Source: Sepiola atlantica (lineage: Eukaryota; Mollusca; Cephalopoda; Sepiida; Sepiolidae). From it: a stretch of 64,000 nucleotides of DNA. The notes beneath the pieces are model-generated. The model had not been told where the DNA came from. It did not search any database and saw only the letters and a program-made list of their open reading frames with translations. Location: NCBI GenBank assembly GCA_963556195.1, contig OY744537.1:17222774-17286773 (forward strand), written 5' to 3'. Position 1 is the stretch's first letter, and the number at the start of each line of letters is the position of its first letter. The position numbers and the translations under genes were made by a program. Below are positions 23,160 to 35,557 of the stretch, piece after piece.

Positions 23160-23530
23160 TGATGCGACATCCACCCTGAGCAGGTTGAACTGGCTTCTTC
23201 CTTCGCCTGCACAGCATCTCTGAGCATAGCAGTCCATGCATGGTGGTCCTGTGTGAGCTCTACTGAGATGGCAAGCCAGTCACTGTTCTATCGATGAAGA
23301 CCAACAATTTGCAGGCCGGAGATTTCGCTGAGATCCTCCTTGATGGTAGTTGTCCCGGTTTTGCGCCGAATGAATAGTGGAGGCAGGAGAAGGATGTCTC
23401 CGATTAATTTTTCTGTTTGTTTGACGACGAACAGCATAAGCAAACCACCGAAGATGTTGCTGCAACAACACAGAGGAGAGTCGTTGCACATTCAGTTGTG
23501 AACACAGGCTGGTTATTGACACTCGACCGT
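23160..23530 (-). pseudogene. LINE reverse-transcriptase C-terminal remnant
   Basis: On the minus strand, pieces in shifting frames read LRWFAYAVRR, TTTIKEDLSEISGLQIVGLH and DHHAWTAMLRDAVQAKEE. This order (W..H..R motif, IKxDL, W..M.RD) is typical of the end of LINE reverse-transcriptase proteins. At least one frameshift and one stop are present. The region is GC-richer than its surroundings, as expected for a former coding sequence. Confidence 0.65.
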
Positions 23531-23622
23531 ATTATTAACAACTTATGTTTAAGGAAATGACACTTGCCAGAGTATGTCAAATTTATATGATTTTTTAAAG
23601 CAGTTTTGCTTTTTTTTTGTAG

Positions 23623-23685
23623 ATAGAAGAGAAACAACCCATGGACATGAAGGAATTGTTTACCACTTCCGACAAATGGAGACAA
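23623..23685 (+). CDS. Weak candidate short exon
   Basis: TTTTTTTTTGTAG precedes and GTGAGG follows a 63-nt phase 0-0 open segment reading IEEKQPMDMKELFTTSDKWR. Splice signals are fair, but there is no family match and LINE remnants flank both sides. It may equally be a piece of repeat. Confidence 0.25.
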
Positions 23686-24445
23686 GTGAGGAGCATCTAG
23701 AACAAAGATGGTGGCCGTCAAGAGCGAACACACTATGTGAACGCTTTGCAGACATACACGTCATGTGCAATAGGTCTGCAGATAAATAAGCTGTCATATA
23801 TTTATTGCTGTCTTTATTTGCATATTTATTGCTGTCTTTATTTGCATATTTATTGCTGTATCACATATTTATGTATGTTTGTATATTCAAAATGGTGCTG
23901 CCAACAGAATTTAATGCATACAAGTGAAAAAAAAAATCGCTTTCATCGCGGCGAGTATATCTCAAGGCTAACCTAAGTTTCATGTATAAACATTTGTAAG
24001 CGAAAAACTTACTTGAGAAGTTTACCTTTGTTGGATCGGCCGATACTTACAGTTGGATATAAAAACAATGGTTGAGATGCTAATTATACTAAACTCGTTA
24101 AAGATTCTGTCCCATCATGAGCTGGCTATGCAAATATGCCAACCACAAAAATTCCAGAAGTTCAAAATAGATTTGGTGTTGTAGCAATGTAGTTTTTAAA
24201 TTATTCCAATAAATGTATACACGATGAAAATATTCCATCGATATGGAAAACAGCAGTTGTAATTCCAGTACACAAAAAAAAATTCAATACATTTACCTGG
24301 GAAATATAGACCAATTGTTATGACATTTTTTTTATGTAAGGTTTTTGAGAAACTAATTAGTAATCATATTTTTAAGTGTATACAAAATGGTATCAACATT
24401 AAACAACATCGGGTTGTTCATGGAAAATAAACCTTATCGAATCTT

Positions 24446-26101
24446 TGGTTATTTCCAAGAATTTTACACTTTTGTGGCTTCCTGTTTAATCTTGCAACAA
24501 ATACTGTGTCACATGACGTACGGATGACCAGAAATGAAAAATTAAACGTTTTTGTTAGCATTTCTGAAGATCAAAAATTAATATTTACACTTTCACATTT
24601 ATAAAACTTTTTTTTTCAATTTCAACTTCCGCTTCCCTTTTTAATTTCTAATTATTGATTACCTTCCCATAAGATAACATTAAAATTAATGTTTTTTGGA
24701 AACATTTTAGATGGGATTAGAAAATATTATGAAGTGTAATAAAAAGTAATGTTATTTAAAAAAAAAAAAAAAAAACGAACTTTCGGTTGATAGATTGTTA
24801 AAATTAATTCAATAAAATGTTTTATTATAGCATATGTTTTTATTTATTTAAACCACTTACATTAATAATAAAATGTTTTTATTTATTTATTTAAACCACT
24901 TACATTAATAATAAAATGTTTTTATTTATTTATTTAAACCACTTACATTAATAATAAAATGTTTTTATTTATTTATTTAAACCACTTACATTAATAATAA
25001 AATGTTTTTATTTATTTATTTAAACCACTTACATTAATAATAAAATGTTTTTATTTATTTATTTAAACCACTTACATTAATAATAAAATGTTTTTATTTA
25101 TTTATTTAAACCACTTACATTAATAATAAAATGTTTTTATTTATTTATTTAAACCACTTACATTAATAATAAAATGTTTTTATTTATTTATTTAAACCAC
25201 TTACATTAATAATAAAATGTTTTTATTTATTTATTTAAACCACTTACATTAATAATAAAATGTTTTTATTTATTTATTTAAACCACTTACATTAATAATA
25301 AAATGTTTTTATTTATTTAAACCACTTACATTAATAATAAAATGTTTTTATTTATTTAAACCACTTACATTAATAAAATGTTTTTATTTATTTAAACCAC
25401 TTACATTAATAATAAAATGTTTTTATTTATTTAAACCACTTACATTAATAATAAAATGCTTTTATTTATTTATTTAAACCACTTACATTAATAATAAAAT
25501 GTTTTTATTTATTTATTTAAACCACTTACATTAATAATAAAATGTTTTTATTTATTTATTTAAACCACTTACATTAATAATAAAATGTTTTTATTTATTT
25601 AAACCACTTACATTAATAATAAAATGTTTTTATTTATTTAAACCACTTACATTAATAATAAAATGTTTTTATTTATTTAAACCACTTACATTAATAATAA
25701 AATGTTTTTATTTATTTAAACCACTTACATTAATAATAAAATGTTTTTATTTATTTAAACCACTTACATTAATAATAAAATGTTTTTATTTATTTAAACC
25801 ACTTACATTAATAATAAAATGTTTTTATTTATTTAAACCACTTACATTAATAATAAAATGTGTTTTTTCAATGTAAATATTATTTGTTTATTACTACATT
25901 AAACTAATAAAAATAAACAAATGTATTATTATCAAACTATAATTTGAAGGAACAATAATAATTTTAAAAAATTCACATAAACCAAAAAATGTTAAAAACG
26001 TTTTATTTTTCATTTCTGATCATCCGTACATCACGTGACGCGGTATTTGTTGCAAGATTAAACAGGAAGCCACAAAAGCATAAAAATCTTGGAAATAACC
26101 A
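24446..26101. mobile_element. Inverted-repeat DNA element with 6-bp target duplication and internal minisatellite
   Basis: Termini TGGTTATTTCCAAGA... and ...GGAAATAACCA belong to about 112-bp inverted repeats (24446-24557 and 25990-26101). They share TTGTGGCTTCCTGTTTAATC and its complement. The element is flanked by AATCTT on both sides (24440-24445 and 26102-26107), and deleting one copy plus the element restores an interrupted LINE frame. The 1,656-bp body has no transposase; its core is a 43/39-bp tandem array. Superfamily not assigned. Confidence 0.85.
24826..25862. repeat. 43/39-bp minisatellite, about 25 copies
   Basis: The unit ATGTTTTTATTTATTTATTT plus AAACCACTTACATTAATAAT plus AAA is 43 bp. 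A 39-bp form lacks one ATTT. The left block is mostly 43-bp units and the right block mostly 39-bp units, with one internally shortened copy near 25370. It lies wholly inside the inverted-repeat element. Confidence 0.95.
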
Positions 26102-26370
26102 AATCTTTTAGAAAATATGGATGTTATAAATGAATATTTATTAGAGATAGTGCAGCTAATTTGTACTTAGACTTTAGCAAATCTTTTGAAAATGTATCTC
26201 ATTATCATTTGATAAAATTGAAAAGAAAAAAAAAATCAATTTTTGTTAAGTAATATAATAGTGTTAAGAATTACTTTGAATTACACAATGTACCCTTCAG
26301 TTTTCTTCAGGGTTTGGTATCTTTTATCTTTTAAATATATAAATTATCTTCCTAGTTATATATAGTTTCA

Positions 26371-27680
26371 TATTTAACTTCCAAACACAGCCAGAATGTT
26401 TTGGTTGTGTTAGAAGGGATGCTGAATCGGGTAGAGTTTTTATTTTAATTATATTTAAAGTTTTTTTGTTTTTTTTTATATGTGAACAACATGAGTATTG
26501 TCCATAAATGTAAAGAATGTTCTTAATTTACAAGGGGGATGTTTTATGCGGATTTAAATGTTGCCAGATGACACTATTTTCTGCTAAATGGTCGTGATGG
26601 TGCAATACTTGTTTGCAGCAAAAATCGGCCCAAATACACCTCGATATACATTTCACATAAAGTTTTCTAGTCGTCTTTATAACATACTGTCGGATATCTC
26701 ACCCTTGCACACATTATATATTTTTATATATATATATATATATCTAAACATTAAAAAAACGATGTTTAAAAAAATGGTCATTCAGATATGAATGACTTAA
26801 CAGTCTAATCAAAACAGTAGACCTTTGTACATATAAAGTGCTCAATATCCTTTCAGATAGAGATTTATAACAATAATAAATAATACATATATATAATACC
26901 AAAATTGTCTGTTTTCCATGCTTGGCGCATTAAACAAATAGCAATAATGCCTATTAATACTATGAGCAGCACCCTAGCTTTGTCTTTTTCAGTCTTTTTT
27001 TTTTCATACTGTTTTCCTCTTTGTTCCTTCTTCGGTTAGCTTCTTGATACTGGATTTTCTTTCTTTTTTCTATCTAACGTAACTTATGTAATAGCATCAC
27101 TTATTTAAATCTATATTTTCTATTCTACATATTACTGCTTCTAGTTTACTATTAATATAAGACTGGGCTAACGTTGAGGAGAAATGGAGACAAATGATAC
27201 TCACAGAGGGCCCAAATAACCTAAATCTACTTTTCATAAATAAATACTATATTTTGTAAGGTCTACGACTATTCTCTGGTCTTGTATTTTCTTGCCTTGT
27301 GCTATTTTTTCTAAATATATGCATTTTTATATAACTATGTCTTTCTCTTTAACAATAAAGAAAAAGCAGGAGATATTTCTAGGCTCAAAAATGCTAAGTG
27401 AATGTTGGTTGATTCAAGTGAGTTTTCCTTCCTGACTGAATTTTACACTACACAATGAAAATCTTTTCAAGAAGAACTACAGGACATTTTACTTATAGGC
27501 CCTTAAAAATCAAGTACCATAAATTTAAATCTTTTAATATTCAAAATAATTTTCAATCCTTGTTAAAAAAAATATATATTTACGATTTTATTAAAAAAAA
27601 AAACTTTATTGCTGGCCTTTTTCTAGGAAACAATTTACAAGATATTTCTATAAATGCACACAAGAAGTAAGGCAATTATG
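26371..27680. other. AT-rich non-coding DNA
   Basis: Short (TA)n at 26720-26742 and pyrimidine-rich DNA around 26990-27070. The open frames at 26588-26791 and 27455-27670 have no recognisable content. Confidence 0.5.
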
Positions 27681-27687
27681 TTTCGAA

Positions 27688-28160
27688 ATTTTTTAGATGA
27701 GGATAATTTGGATTATTCGAACTACTACTCTCATCGTCATTGTTATCATAAACCCATGGTACAATGATAAAAAAAAGCATCGATTAACAATCAGTTCTAA
27801 ATGAGTCTTCTGGATGTTGATCATCATCATCATCAACCGGTTTATTTGTTGAATCAGGCCACAATTAATCCTCTGATGAGGGTGGGGCCTGATTGTCTAG
27901 TCTCGAAATCTAAGTCTTCCTCTCCACTCCTGTCTTTGGCAAGGCTTGATGGAATCCATAGACCCTGAAGATCCACGCATTCTGGGATCTACGAAGCCCA
28001 AGACATTATCAGCAGCATTAGTGCTACTGGCACTGCCTTTCTTTTTTCCTGCTGTATTTCGACTAGACATTGTATTTAAGGCAATTTTACGGCTGGATGC
28101 CTATCCTTTACCAACTTGAACACTTTTGGCAGTCCAAGACCTCCACCGTTCCCATCTAAC
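27688..28160 (-). repeat. Dispersed repeats: family H piece and unclassified element
   Basis: 27697-27745 (TTTTTTAGATGAGGATAATT, GGATTATTCGAACTAC) matches the minus-orientation family H copy at 53705-53760. After a CATCATCATCAT run (27820-27834), 27836-28160 is GC-richer and resembles a LINE or SINE tail (GGCAATTTTACGGCTGGATG). No open frame is maintained. Confidence 0.45.
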
Positions 28161-28320
28161 TAGGGCTGATGTCGTTTCCACTTAAGCATGTACAAATGTC
28201 ATACATTACCAATGAGTTGCTTATCAAGATATTGTTGGTAAAGTATAAAACAAGAATTCCACTTGTATGAACAAAATAGTGACACATAAGTGAAGTAGAC
28301 GTGCCCGAAATGTCGTTAAA

Positions 28321-28348
28321 TATTTATTTATTTATTTATTTATTTATT
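28321..28348. repeat. (TTTA)n microsatellite
   Basis: Seven TTTA units. Confidence 0.9.
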
Positions 28349-28501
28349 TTTTACCTGATGGTGATAATAACTACGAATAACATTAATTGACACGTTTACC
28401 TGAATATAGCTGACGAAACGAGACAAATCTACTTTTGTGTGTGGATTAAATAAAGGGTTCAATTCCAGATTCTGCATAGGTTCCCAAGCTAAAAAAGATG
28501 T

Positions 28502-28715
28502 ACCTGAAGAAGGTCGGAAGTTACCTTGACCGAAACGTTATGAAAATAACAATCAAGATGAAAATAGTAGTGTGAATAATCGAAATAATACATTCTTGAT
28601 AGTTGTAAATTTTACGATATTTAGCTTATTTTATGTGGTAACGGTCAGAGGTTACATTGACCAAAATGTTGTGAATATAACCAAGATGAGAATAGTAGTC
28701 CAAAGAATAAGACAG
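28502..28715 (+). repeat. Two family H copies in tandem
   Basis: 28502-28590 reads CCTGAAGAAGGTCGGAAGTT... and GACCGAAACGTTATG, the best-preserved core here. 28640-28715 repeats CGGTCAGAGGTTACATTGAC, CAAAATGTTGTGAATA and AGAATAGTAGTCC in decayed form. Confidence 0.65.
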
Positions 28716-28729
28716 GTATTACACGATTA

Positions 28730-30030
28730 CTTCAGCTTTCAAATAATACTAAAAAAAAAAAAATTTTTTTTTAAAAAGAGAAAAAAACTGTCTTTAAATA
28801 CAGACCAACTACCAATAATCAATTGAGTAGCCAATGTTTTCTTGTGAATTCTGTTCAGATTCTATAAATGGATTATTATTGATTATCAAAATCAGAATAG
28901 GCAGCAGAAAGGAAAGGATAATCCCAAACCATCTGCAACTTAAATGAACAAAGAATTCCAGGTTCTGACAACGCCAAGATTACTGGATACCAAAGATGAT
29001 CGCGTTCAGTTAACTTTACTGCAAAATAGTTGACATGAAGTTTTGATTTTGAAGCAAATTATGATGCAAAATGATATAAATTCAATTTCTTCAAATTGAG
29101 AAATTAAACCTATAAAAAGATGAATATAACCGTAAAAGCTAATATTAATGGAAAGAAAGAAAATTAAGCAGATATCCAATTACGTAAACAATGATTTTGG
29201 TGTGCTGTAATATAAAAAAGGGGAGTAACCTCCTTTTTTCCTCTTATATAATTATCTCCCTTTGTCCTGTATAAAAATGAATTACCTTCCTTGAATTCCA
29301 AAATAGTCCCATCTGGTTGGTCAAGACAATTTTCCTCGACCAATCAACAGACCATTAATTTTGTAGGGCTGGATGCAAAAATCCTTTGTCCTCTTTTGAA
29401 AGCCGTCTTTACTGGGAGAGGATGCCAAGAAACACTGTTCTCTTCTTTTGAATGTGATCGTCGACAGGTCACATTTGAAAGATAAATAAATTGGTATTGA
29501 AATTACCAAGATGTTAATGTTTATCTATCAATATGAATAAATGAAAAAGATTCTGTTTTGTGTTTACAATGAAGTTATAAATTAAACGTTTTATTTTGAA
29601 TTAATATTTCAAGTCGCAAACTTTGCAAAGTGATAGCGAGCCAATAATGTCAGCTAGTTTAATACATATATTATCTTTTTGTCTTGTGTGCCTTCTTCTA
29701 TCTGCTTTACTTCACCATTTTACCAACTTCGACAAGCGACAATTTAATCATCTTTTGCTAAAATCACTTCATTAATGAGATGAAATGCAAAATTTTAGGT
29801 AGCGGTAACAATTTAACAAATGGCGGATATTGCGTTTTGCACTCAAACGTTTCATATGCTAGCAATGACAGATAAGCGATTTGAGAAAGCAAAAAGATTA
29901 TTAGGATCAGCAAGAACGAAAAAAAAAAAAAAAAACCCCAAAGCAATGCACATTTCTAAAAAAGGAAATTCATACTAAAAATTAAGCTTTAAGTAAATAA
30001 CAGAAAGGAGAAGAAAAAAATGAATCTTCA
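28730..30030. other. AT-rich non-coding DNA
   Basis: A block at 29240-29490 is slightly GC-richer and open on both strands but unrecognised. Nothing else is supported. Confidence 0.5.
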
Positions 30031-30038
30031 TCATACTA

Positions 30039-30075
30039 GCTTTAATGTCCGTTTTACATGCTGGCATTTGTTGCA
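30039..30075 (+). repeat. RTE-type 3' tail fragment
   Basis: TTTTACATGCTGGCATTTGT, shared with 18206-18300 and 53460-53580. Confidence 0.6.
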
Positions 30076-30431
30076 CAATATGGAATATCGATATTAGTTA
30101 TCATGAAATCTGATGATTGAATAGCTATATTCTTATCCTTGGACGTGGTTTGTTTCATGGCATATCAATCTACAGAATTATTCATTGCCAAAATAAAAAT
30201 ACTTTTTGAACAAGTGTTAGAGAGTAAAGTGGGGGTTGAGAAATATAAGAAACTGTGATTGGTCAAATAAGATATTGAGAGAGAGAGAGGGTACTTTTGA
30301 AATAGTTACAACAGTTGGTGAGATGCAAAACTAGCACATGAGAAATAAGAATGGAACAGTGTAAACCAAATGTTAAGAGTTCCTTGTAACGTTGAATTAT
30401 TAAATTAGTATTATAAATATTCTACATGTGA

Positions 30432-31095
30432 AGAAAGTATATTTTGATGACGAGGCTACTGAGACTGTTCAGAAGTTTTGTTACCTTGGTGATAGTATTG
30501 GAGCACAGGGAGGAGCTTGTGTTGGTGTGACAACAAGAGTTAGGAGTGGATGAAATAAGTTCAGGGAACTTTTGCCATTACTAACCAGCAGAGCGTTACC
30601 GCTTTCGATGAAGGGAAGAGTCTATCAGGCATATGTACGCAGTGTGATGATGTATAGAAATGAAATCTGGCTAGTGAGGGTTGACGACATGCGTTAAAAC
30701 TTACATGGAGAGAAATGATATAAGAATGATACAATGGATGTGAAATGTGAGTCTTATAGATAGGCTTAGATCTGATAACCTCAGAGGAAGATTAAATTTA
30801 AACAGTATAAGGAGGTGTGTGTAGAAAAGGAGACCTCGTGGATTTTATCACATTGAATAAATGGATGAGTGCTTGAGTTAGTAGATGTAGAACAGTTGAG
30901 GTAGCAGGGTCAGTTGGCAAGGGAAGGCCAAGGAAAACATGGGAGAACATGATATAGATGGATTTGAGAGAAAGCGGGATAAATAAAGACCTGGACAGTG
31001 ATGGGCAAGTTTGGTTGTTAATTTCTAAAAGTCGTCCAACACATGCCAGCATGTAAAACAGATGTTAAACCGAATATGATGATCATCATGGTCAT
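30432..31095 (+). pseudogene. RTE-like LINE C-terminal remnant with 3' end
   Basis: A decayed frame reads VQKFCYLGDSIGAQGGACVG, then TTRVRSG-NKFRELLPLLTS, LPLSMKGRVYQAYVRSVMMY, later GRPRKTW-like and SWQGKA pieces. The order YLGD..I...GG, R-SGW-KF, L..KGR-Y-A-VRSVMLYG-E-W is the typical post-RT region of RTE-type LINEs. Several stops (for example after RSG) and frameshifts make it a pseudogene. It ends in the reverse complement of the GCTGGCATGT tail (31035-31060) and CATCATCAT-like sequence. The family-level call is firm; the exact clade is not. Confidence 0.75.
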
Positions 31096-31129
31096 CAATT
31101 CATTCATGCAGTCTATAGACGATGAAGAA

Positions 31130-32020
31130 TAAAATCCAAGGCCTGGCTCACATGAGGAGTCTGGCTTAAGCCACAAAGTAGAATATTAGTACATGTGCAA
31201 CAGATGAAACACAAAATTGAAAGTCGGCTCCCAGAACAATCTCTAACGGAAACTGATCAACTTCAAGTGAGGAGCCACAGCACACACACTAAGATGTACT
31301 GCCTTGGCCTTGTTCTACTCCTCTGCGGAGTATGCATGTCCTGTTTAGAAGAGATAAAGCCATGCCAATAAATTAGACCCAGTGTTGAACAATTGATTGC
31401 CTGAAGCCTACCAACCTGAATCTCTTCGCTGGCATTGTTTCTGCAGATGTGAGACGAAGAATTGCCAGCTGAGTAGAGATCACAAAGGCTACCAGTGATG
31501 AACGCCATCTCTTTCATGGACTTGAACCAACAGCCCAACAATTGAAGTCAAGGAGAAGCGTTCTCAGCCATGTCGAGCCCCTAACATCCCAGGAAAAGAA
31601 CAGAAGAGACCAGACTACAACTGTGAATCAGACAGCTAGAGAATAGCCTCCCTTCCTACTTACATGGGAATCCCCCCACCCACCCCTTTGAATCTCTCTC
31701 CTGATTCAGAAGCACCCTGGCTCCATTGAACTGAACGGGAATGGGGTAATCAAAAGTTGATATGGCCAAATGTGGCTACAAAATCAATCCAACCATCTGT
31801 GAATGTGGAGAGGAGGATCATACAATGCAGCACTGCTTCGTGCGTTCTCTACTGCCCAATTAGTGCAGTTTGAAAGATCTTGCAAAGTGCAACAATAATG
31901 CAAAATACTGCATAAAAAAGGTGGAAACTGTTGTATGACAACCGCATGCTGTAAAGACATGCAAAGAAGTAGTGAAAATAGGAGTGACATCAGATTTGGA
32001 CCCAGTTTACTGATTTCCTA
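31130..32020 (+). pseudogene. Jockey-like LINE C-terminal remnant
   Basis: Pieces in shifting plus-strand frames: a GLV-SS--YACPVW-like block near 31300, LKSRRSVLSHVEPLTSQEK-like near 31535-31600, QTARE..PSYL-HG near 31630-31670, SKVDMAKCGYKINPTICECG followed by EEDHTMQHC near 31750-31830. This order is characteristic of the end of jockey-type LINE proteins, ending in the C.C...T..H...C knuckle. Many stops. It lies in the same orientation right after the RTE remnant but is a different family. Confidence 0.65.
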
Positions 32021-32269
32021 GTCTATGCCAGTCACCATTAGACAATTTTTTTCTCCCGCCTCCTGGAGATAACAAAGTATATATTAGTGTTACAATGTAA
32101 ACTATCTGATATCTACATTGTTACCAGATAGAAATCAAGATATATCAGACCTTAGATTTGTCAATTAGAGCCAGAAATAGATATTCTATTGAGAAAGCAA
32201 AACAGCCTTGTATTACAAATCTCCACTTTGACAAATAAAGATCTAATTTGTTGTTTTTATTTATTTACT

Positions 32270-32600
32270 AATGAGTCACCACTTAAGGGTTAATTAGATG
32301 GATAGATTGACAGTTGAATGATTATGAATATTATGAGAGGATTAAAAATGATGAATGGAATGGATAAAATTTGATCGCTTATGAGGACGGTTTATGGCAA
32401 GTGTTTATTGACATGAGATTTGAAGATGATCTTGTTGTGGACCTCGAGGAAGCAATCTTGCAGCAACATGTTCCACAGGTGGGAAATTCTTGGAAAGAAA
32501 CTATGTTGATGGAAATTCCGTTTGATGTTAAGCACACGCAGGCAGAAAGGAAAGTTCTCCGCAGTGGTGTTAGAATTCAGTTCTTCAGTTAGAACTCAGT
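32270..32600 (+). repeat. LINE 3' fragment and unrecognised open segment
   Basis: 32270-32340 (GAGTCACCACTTAAGG, ATTATGAGAGGATTAAAAATG) matches sequence at 47225-47335. 32371-32592 is an open frame of 73 codons (starting MIAYEDGLWQVFIDMRFEDD) of unknown identity. Its end is repeated imperfectly at 32660-32745 (TTCTTCGCAGTGGTGTTAGAA). Likely repeat-derived. Confidence 0.35.
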
Positions 32601-33389
32601 TAGAATGAACTAAGTTCATTTTTTTTTTTTTTTGAATGAATCAAAACTAATGAATCAAAACTGTTGAATGAATCAGTTCTTCGTTATCTTCAGTTAGAAT
32701 TCAGTTCTTCAGATCAGTTCTTCGCAGTGGTGTTAGAAGAATTCTTGCCGTGAAAGTCTTATGGTAGATCAACTCTTTCGGGTTCATTTAACACAGTAAC
32801 TATACCGGTTGTAAATGATTCCATGTACAAGATTAATTGAACACAAGTTTTTATAGCTGAGAGATGCAGGTTCAAACCTTTCTAAACAGCGTAAGCGTGT
32901 AGGGATCAAGGGTTGGTCTTCAGGGGTGACCTCGACTGGTCTCTATGCATCCCAGCACTATGTGATGCGCAAAATATAGTCTCTTCATAGTGAATGATCT
33001 TCCGTGTGCAGTGAGAAGCTATATCCTTCTTAAGATTACCCTTTTAATATGCATGGACAAAACATTAATCTAAAAGGAATAAACCGTGACCACAAATCCT
33101 GCTATTCGACGGGTAGCAGTAGTTCACGTTGCACTCATCAACAAACTGATGATCTGGTTCTGAGAATAGTATAACCTCACAGATGATCATATATATTTCA
33201 TAATGGGAAGGCATAACTGCTCCGGTTCAAGTGAAGTACTGTGGACTGTGTGCAGGTTTGGCATGCTGCATATACAATAAGCCTTAAGAAAAAAACAATG
33301 ACTGTTTCACTATCAATTGATGGATGACCCAAAAAGAAGTGCGTAAATGACCCTAATTAAGGAAAGAAACTAAGAATATACAAAGATAG

Positions 33390-33720
33390 TTGGCAATGAA
33401 ATTGTATAAAAACATGATCTTGGCTGTAGCGCATCGGATGGAGAAAATTTCCGGTCCCATTGTAAAGGCTTCGATGAGAAATTATATTGAAAAAAAAACA
33501 ACGTTTCAACTGGTACAACCACGTCACCTACCGTCAGTCATTCGAAACACTCCAAAGTGTGTCCCACATCAATGCCGATGGACCAAGGCTGCGCAGTAGG
33601 CTGCTTAAGACATGGAGGGGATCAGTTGATGACAACCTGATATTAGCGGGTGACACAAGCAAAATGGAAACAGACAGAAGCTAGAAATCATTCATGTTAG
33701 AAACGTCTAAGCTCAACATG
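33390..33720 (+). pseudogene. LINE C-terminal remnant
   Basis: Two overlapping open frames carry pieces such as KKQRFNWYNHVTYRQSFETL and LLKTWRGSVDDNL. They recall the R-W-HV-R and RGRP--TW---V--DL blocks near the end of LINE proteins. Degenerate; the identification rests on motif order only. Confidence 0.45.
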
Positions 33721-33897
33721 AGAGATGAAGACGAAAAATGAAAATAATAATCAACATTTTTTTTAAGGTGATTTAAACCTGTTTGGAAAGGAAATTTAAA
33801 CTTAGATGAGATTAATTTAAAACTTTCAGCATTTATTGTCAAATCTAAAAAGAGAAACTGTCAGTTAATTTCTTTGCAAAATTAATACCCTCTTAAG

Positions 33898-34020
33898 AGG
33901 ATGTATGATTGGCTTAATGTCAAGGACAATATAATTTAGCTTCGCCGAGTTCAAATCCTACTGGATCTATTGAAATCATTTATGCACTAATACTGTTGGA
34001 AAAGAAAGGTATGAACCCAT
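33898..34020 (+). repeat. Possible tRNA-derived SINE fragment
   Basis: GAGTTCAAATCCTAC (about 33949-33963) is a good B-box match, and TGATTGGCTTAATG about 40 bases upstream is a weak A box. No complete tRNA fold. Confidence 0.3.
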
Positions 34021-34260
34021 ATTCCCCCCTTCATTTATAGACACAAATAAAACCCTGTTCAGTATATAAATAGATGTTGCGTTTTTGACATATTTAATGT
34101 CAAAACACACAAAAAAAAGAGTTGGTTGGTTATTGGGTTTTACGGCATGTCCACCTCCATTGGGTTATTTTATGTCTGAGCTATATACATAAAAAATTAA
34201 ACATTGAGGCCACTATCATTTAAAATTTTCTTTTTACATTTCTTTAGCAATCTAATTCTT

Positions 34261-34560
34261 TTTAAAACAACGAATATTCTGTCTTATTGTAAAAATAATT
34301 GTTTGCTAAATATTCTTCAAACCAATAAAAACAAATGTCACTTTTTTTAATATATTTAAAATTGTGCTGTTTTAGATTTTGAAACCATTCACTTTAAAAT
34401 TGGTAAAGACGCAATTTTTTTTATCTGGGCATCATCAGATTAATCACCAATCACCATCTTTGCTTATCGGACGATCTCATTTTTTAATGTGTAAAAGATT
34501 ATGACGTACATACGAACATGAAATGCCTCAACATTATATGGATGACCTTTTATTAGCTTA
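34261..34560 (-). repeat. Dispersed element, copy 2 (single-unit founder form)
   Basis: Read on the minus strand this matches 9664-9972. It contains one copy of the segment that forms the 61-bp minisatellite (minus strand TTTGAAGAATATTTAGCAAA...), with an extra 4 bases in the T run. It lacks tandem amplification. Confidence 0.7.
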
Positions 34561-35390
34561 GATGCTTAAACATCAAATACAAAAAAATGTAAAATAAAAA
34601 AAATAAACTTAAAAAAATTTTTTTAATGGCTTATTTTTTTTATATACACTTTTCTCTTATTCGACCTAAACTATTCTCTGCTCTCTTTCTCCCTAAATAA
34701 CTTTTTGAGCTTTATGATCTTATAATCTATTGTATAGTCAGACTTTCTTCAAGAAGTTCAATGTTTCTGGTTTTTACTTTTACAAACAATTCTGTTAGAT
34801 TCCTAGAATCAAAGTACCTTTTCTTGATAAGAGTTGTGTTTCTGAACTCCTCAAAGATATGCTTTACTGTGACAATAGATCCGCATGTATACTTGGATTT
34901 CTCTTCTTATTTAAGTATGTAAGCATGTGTTCGTCATGTATGACCTTTCACCAAAAGTGTTGACAAACAAACCTAATCTGTATCACATTTTTTTTTCACA
35001 TAATTATTTGCAACCAAGGAATTTGTTCGACATAACTTGAAGTGTTGAATTATACATAACCAAATTTCTATTAAATTCTGGAAACCTAATCTTTTTTTTT
35101 CTCTCCATAACTCCAAAAATTGAATTACATTATACAAATATTGTTATTTAAATAACGAATTTAAAAAAAAGTTTTGTTTACATTAATATGAACTGGAAGG
35201 GTTATACAAATGGATCAAGGAGAAAAAAAGTGAGATTCAGTAGTCCCAAAAAGATTAGCATATCAAATCAAAGTTATGTAAATTCAGAACTTCCTGGGTA
35301 AATGATAATATCAAGGTATTAACTTCAAAAGTTTTTTTTTGATCTGCAAGTATCTTTTAAGACAGGAAACATTCAAGTAGGCTGTAAAGC
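34561..35390. other. AT-rich non-coding DNA
   Basis: No supported gene; pyrimidine-rich patches only. Confidence 0.5.
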
Positions 35391-35401
35391 TATATATATA
35401 T

Positions 35402-35451
<50 letters not shown>
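35391..35451. repeat. (TA)n microsatellite
   Basis: TA tract with one AAATATA interruption, just upstream of the inverted-repeat-bounded minisatellite. Confidence 0.9.
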
Positions 35452-35453
<2 letters not shown>

Positions 35454-35557
35454 ATATTTCATGTATCCACATAAAATTTTATAAGGAGATATAATTTTTT
35501 ATGTATCAATTTTCAGTATTTACTTCAACGGTGCTCGATATGTAAGTAGAGCTAGGT

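Larger units (their letters stand above)
24110..26370 (+). pseudogene. Non-LTR retrotransposon RT remnant, split by a nested element
   Basis: Left part: frames reading PSIWKTAVVIPVHKK, then a phrase fitting NYRPI, then HGK-TLSNLL (one stop). Right part: LLENMDVINEYLLE, YLDFSK-FENVSHYHLI, and further on a decayed Q-G-S motif and YINYLPSYI. These are the ordered reverse-transcriptase blocks of CR1/jockey-type LINEs, including the YLDFSKAFD region. Several stops and shifts make it dead. Removing 24446-26107 (the nested element and one target copy) rejoins TLSNLLENMDVINEYLLE in one frame. Confidence 0.75.

Noticed and set aside
24826..25862. CRISPR-like regular repeats
   Set aside because: Units are contiguous without variable spacers, and the setting is a eukaryotic transposon.
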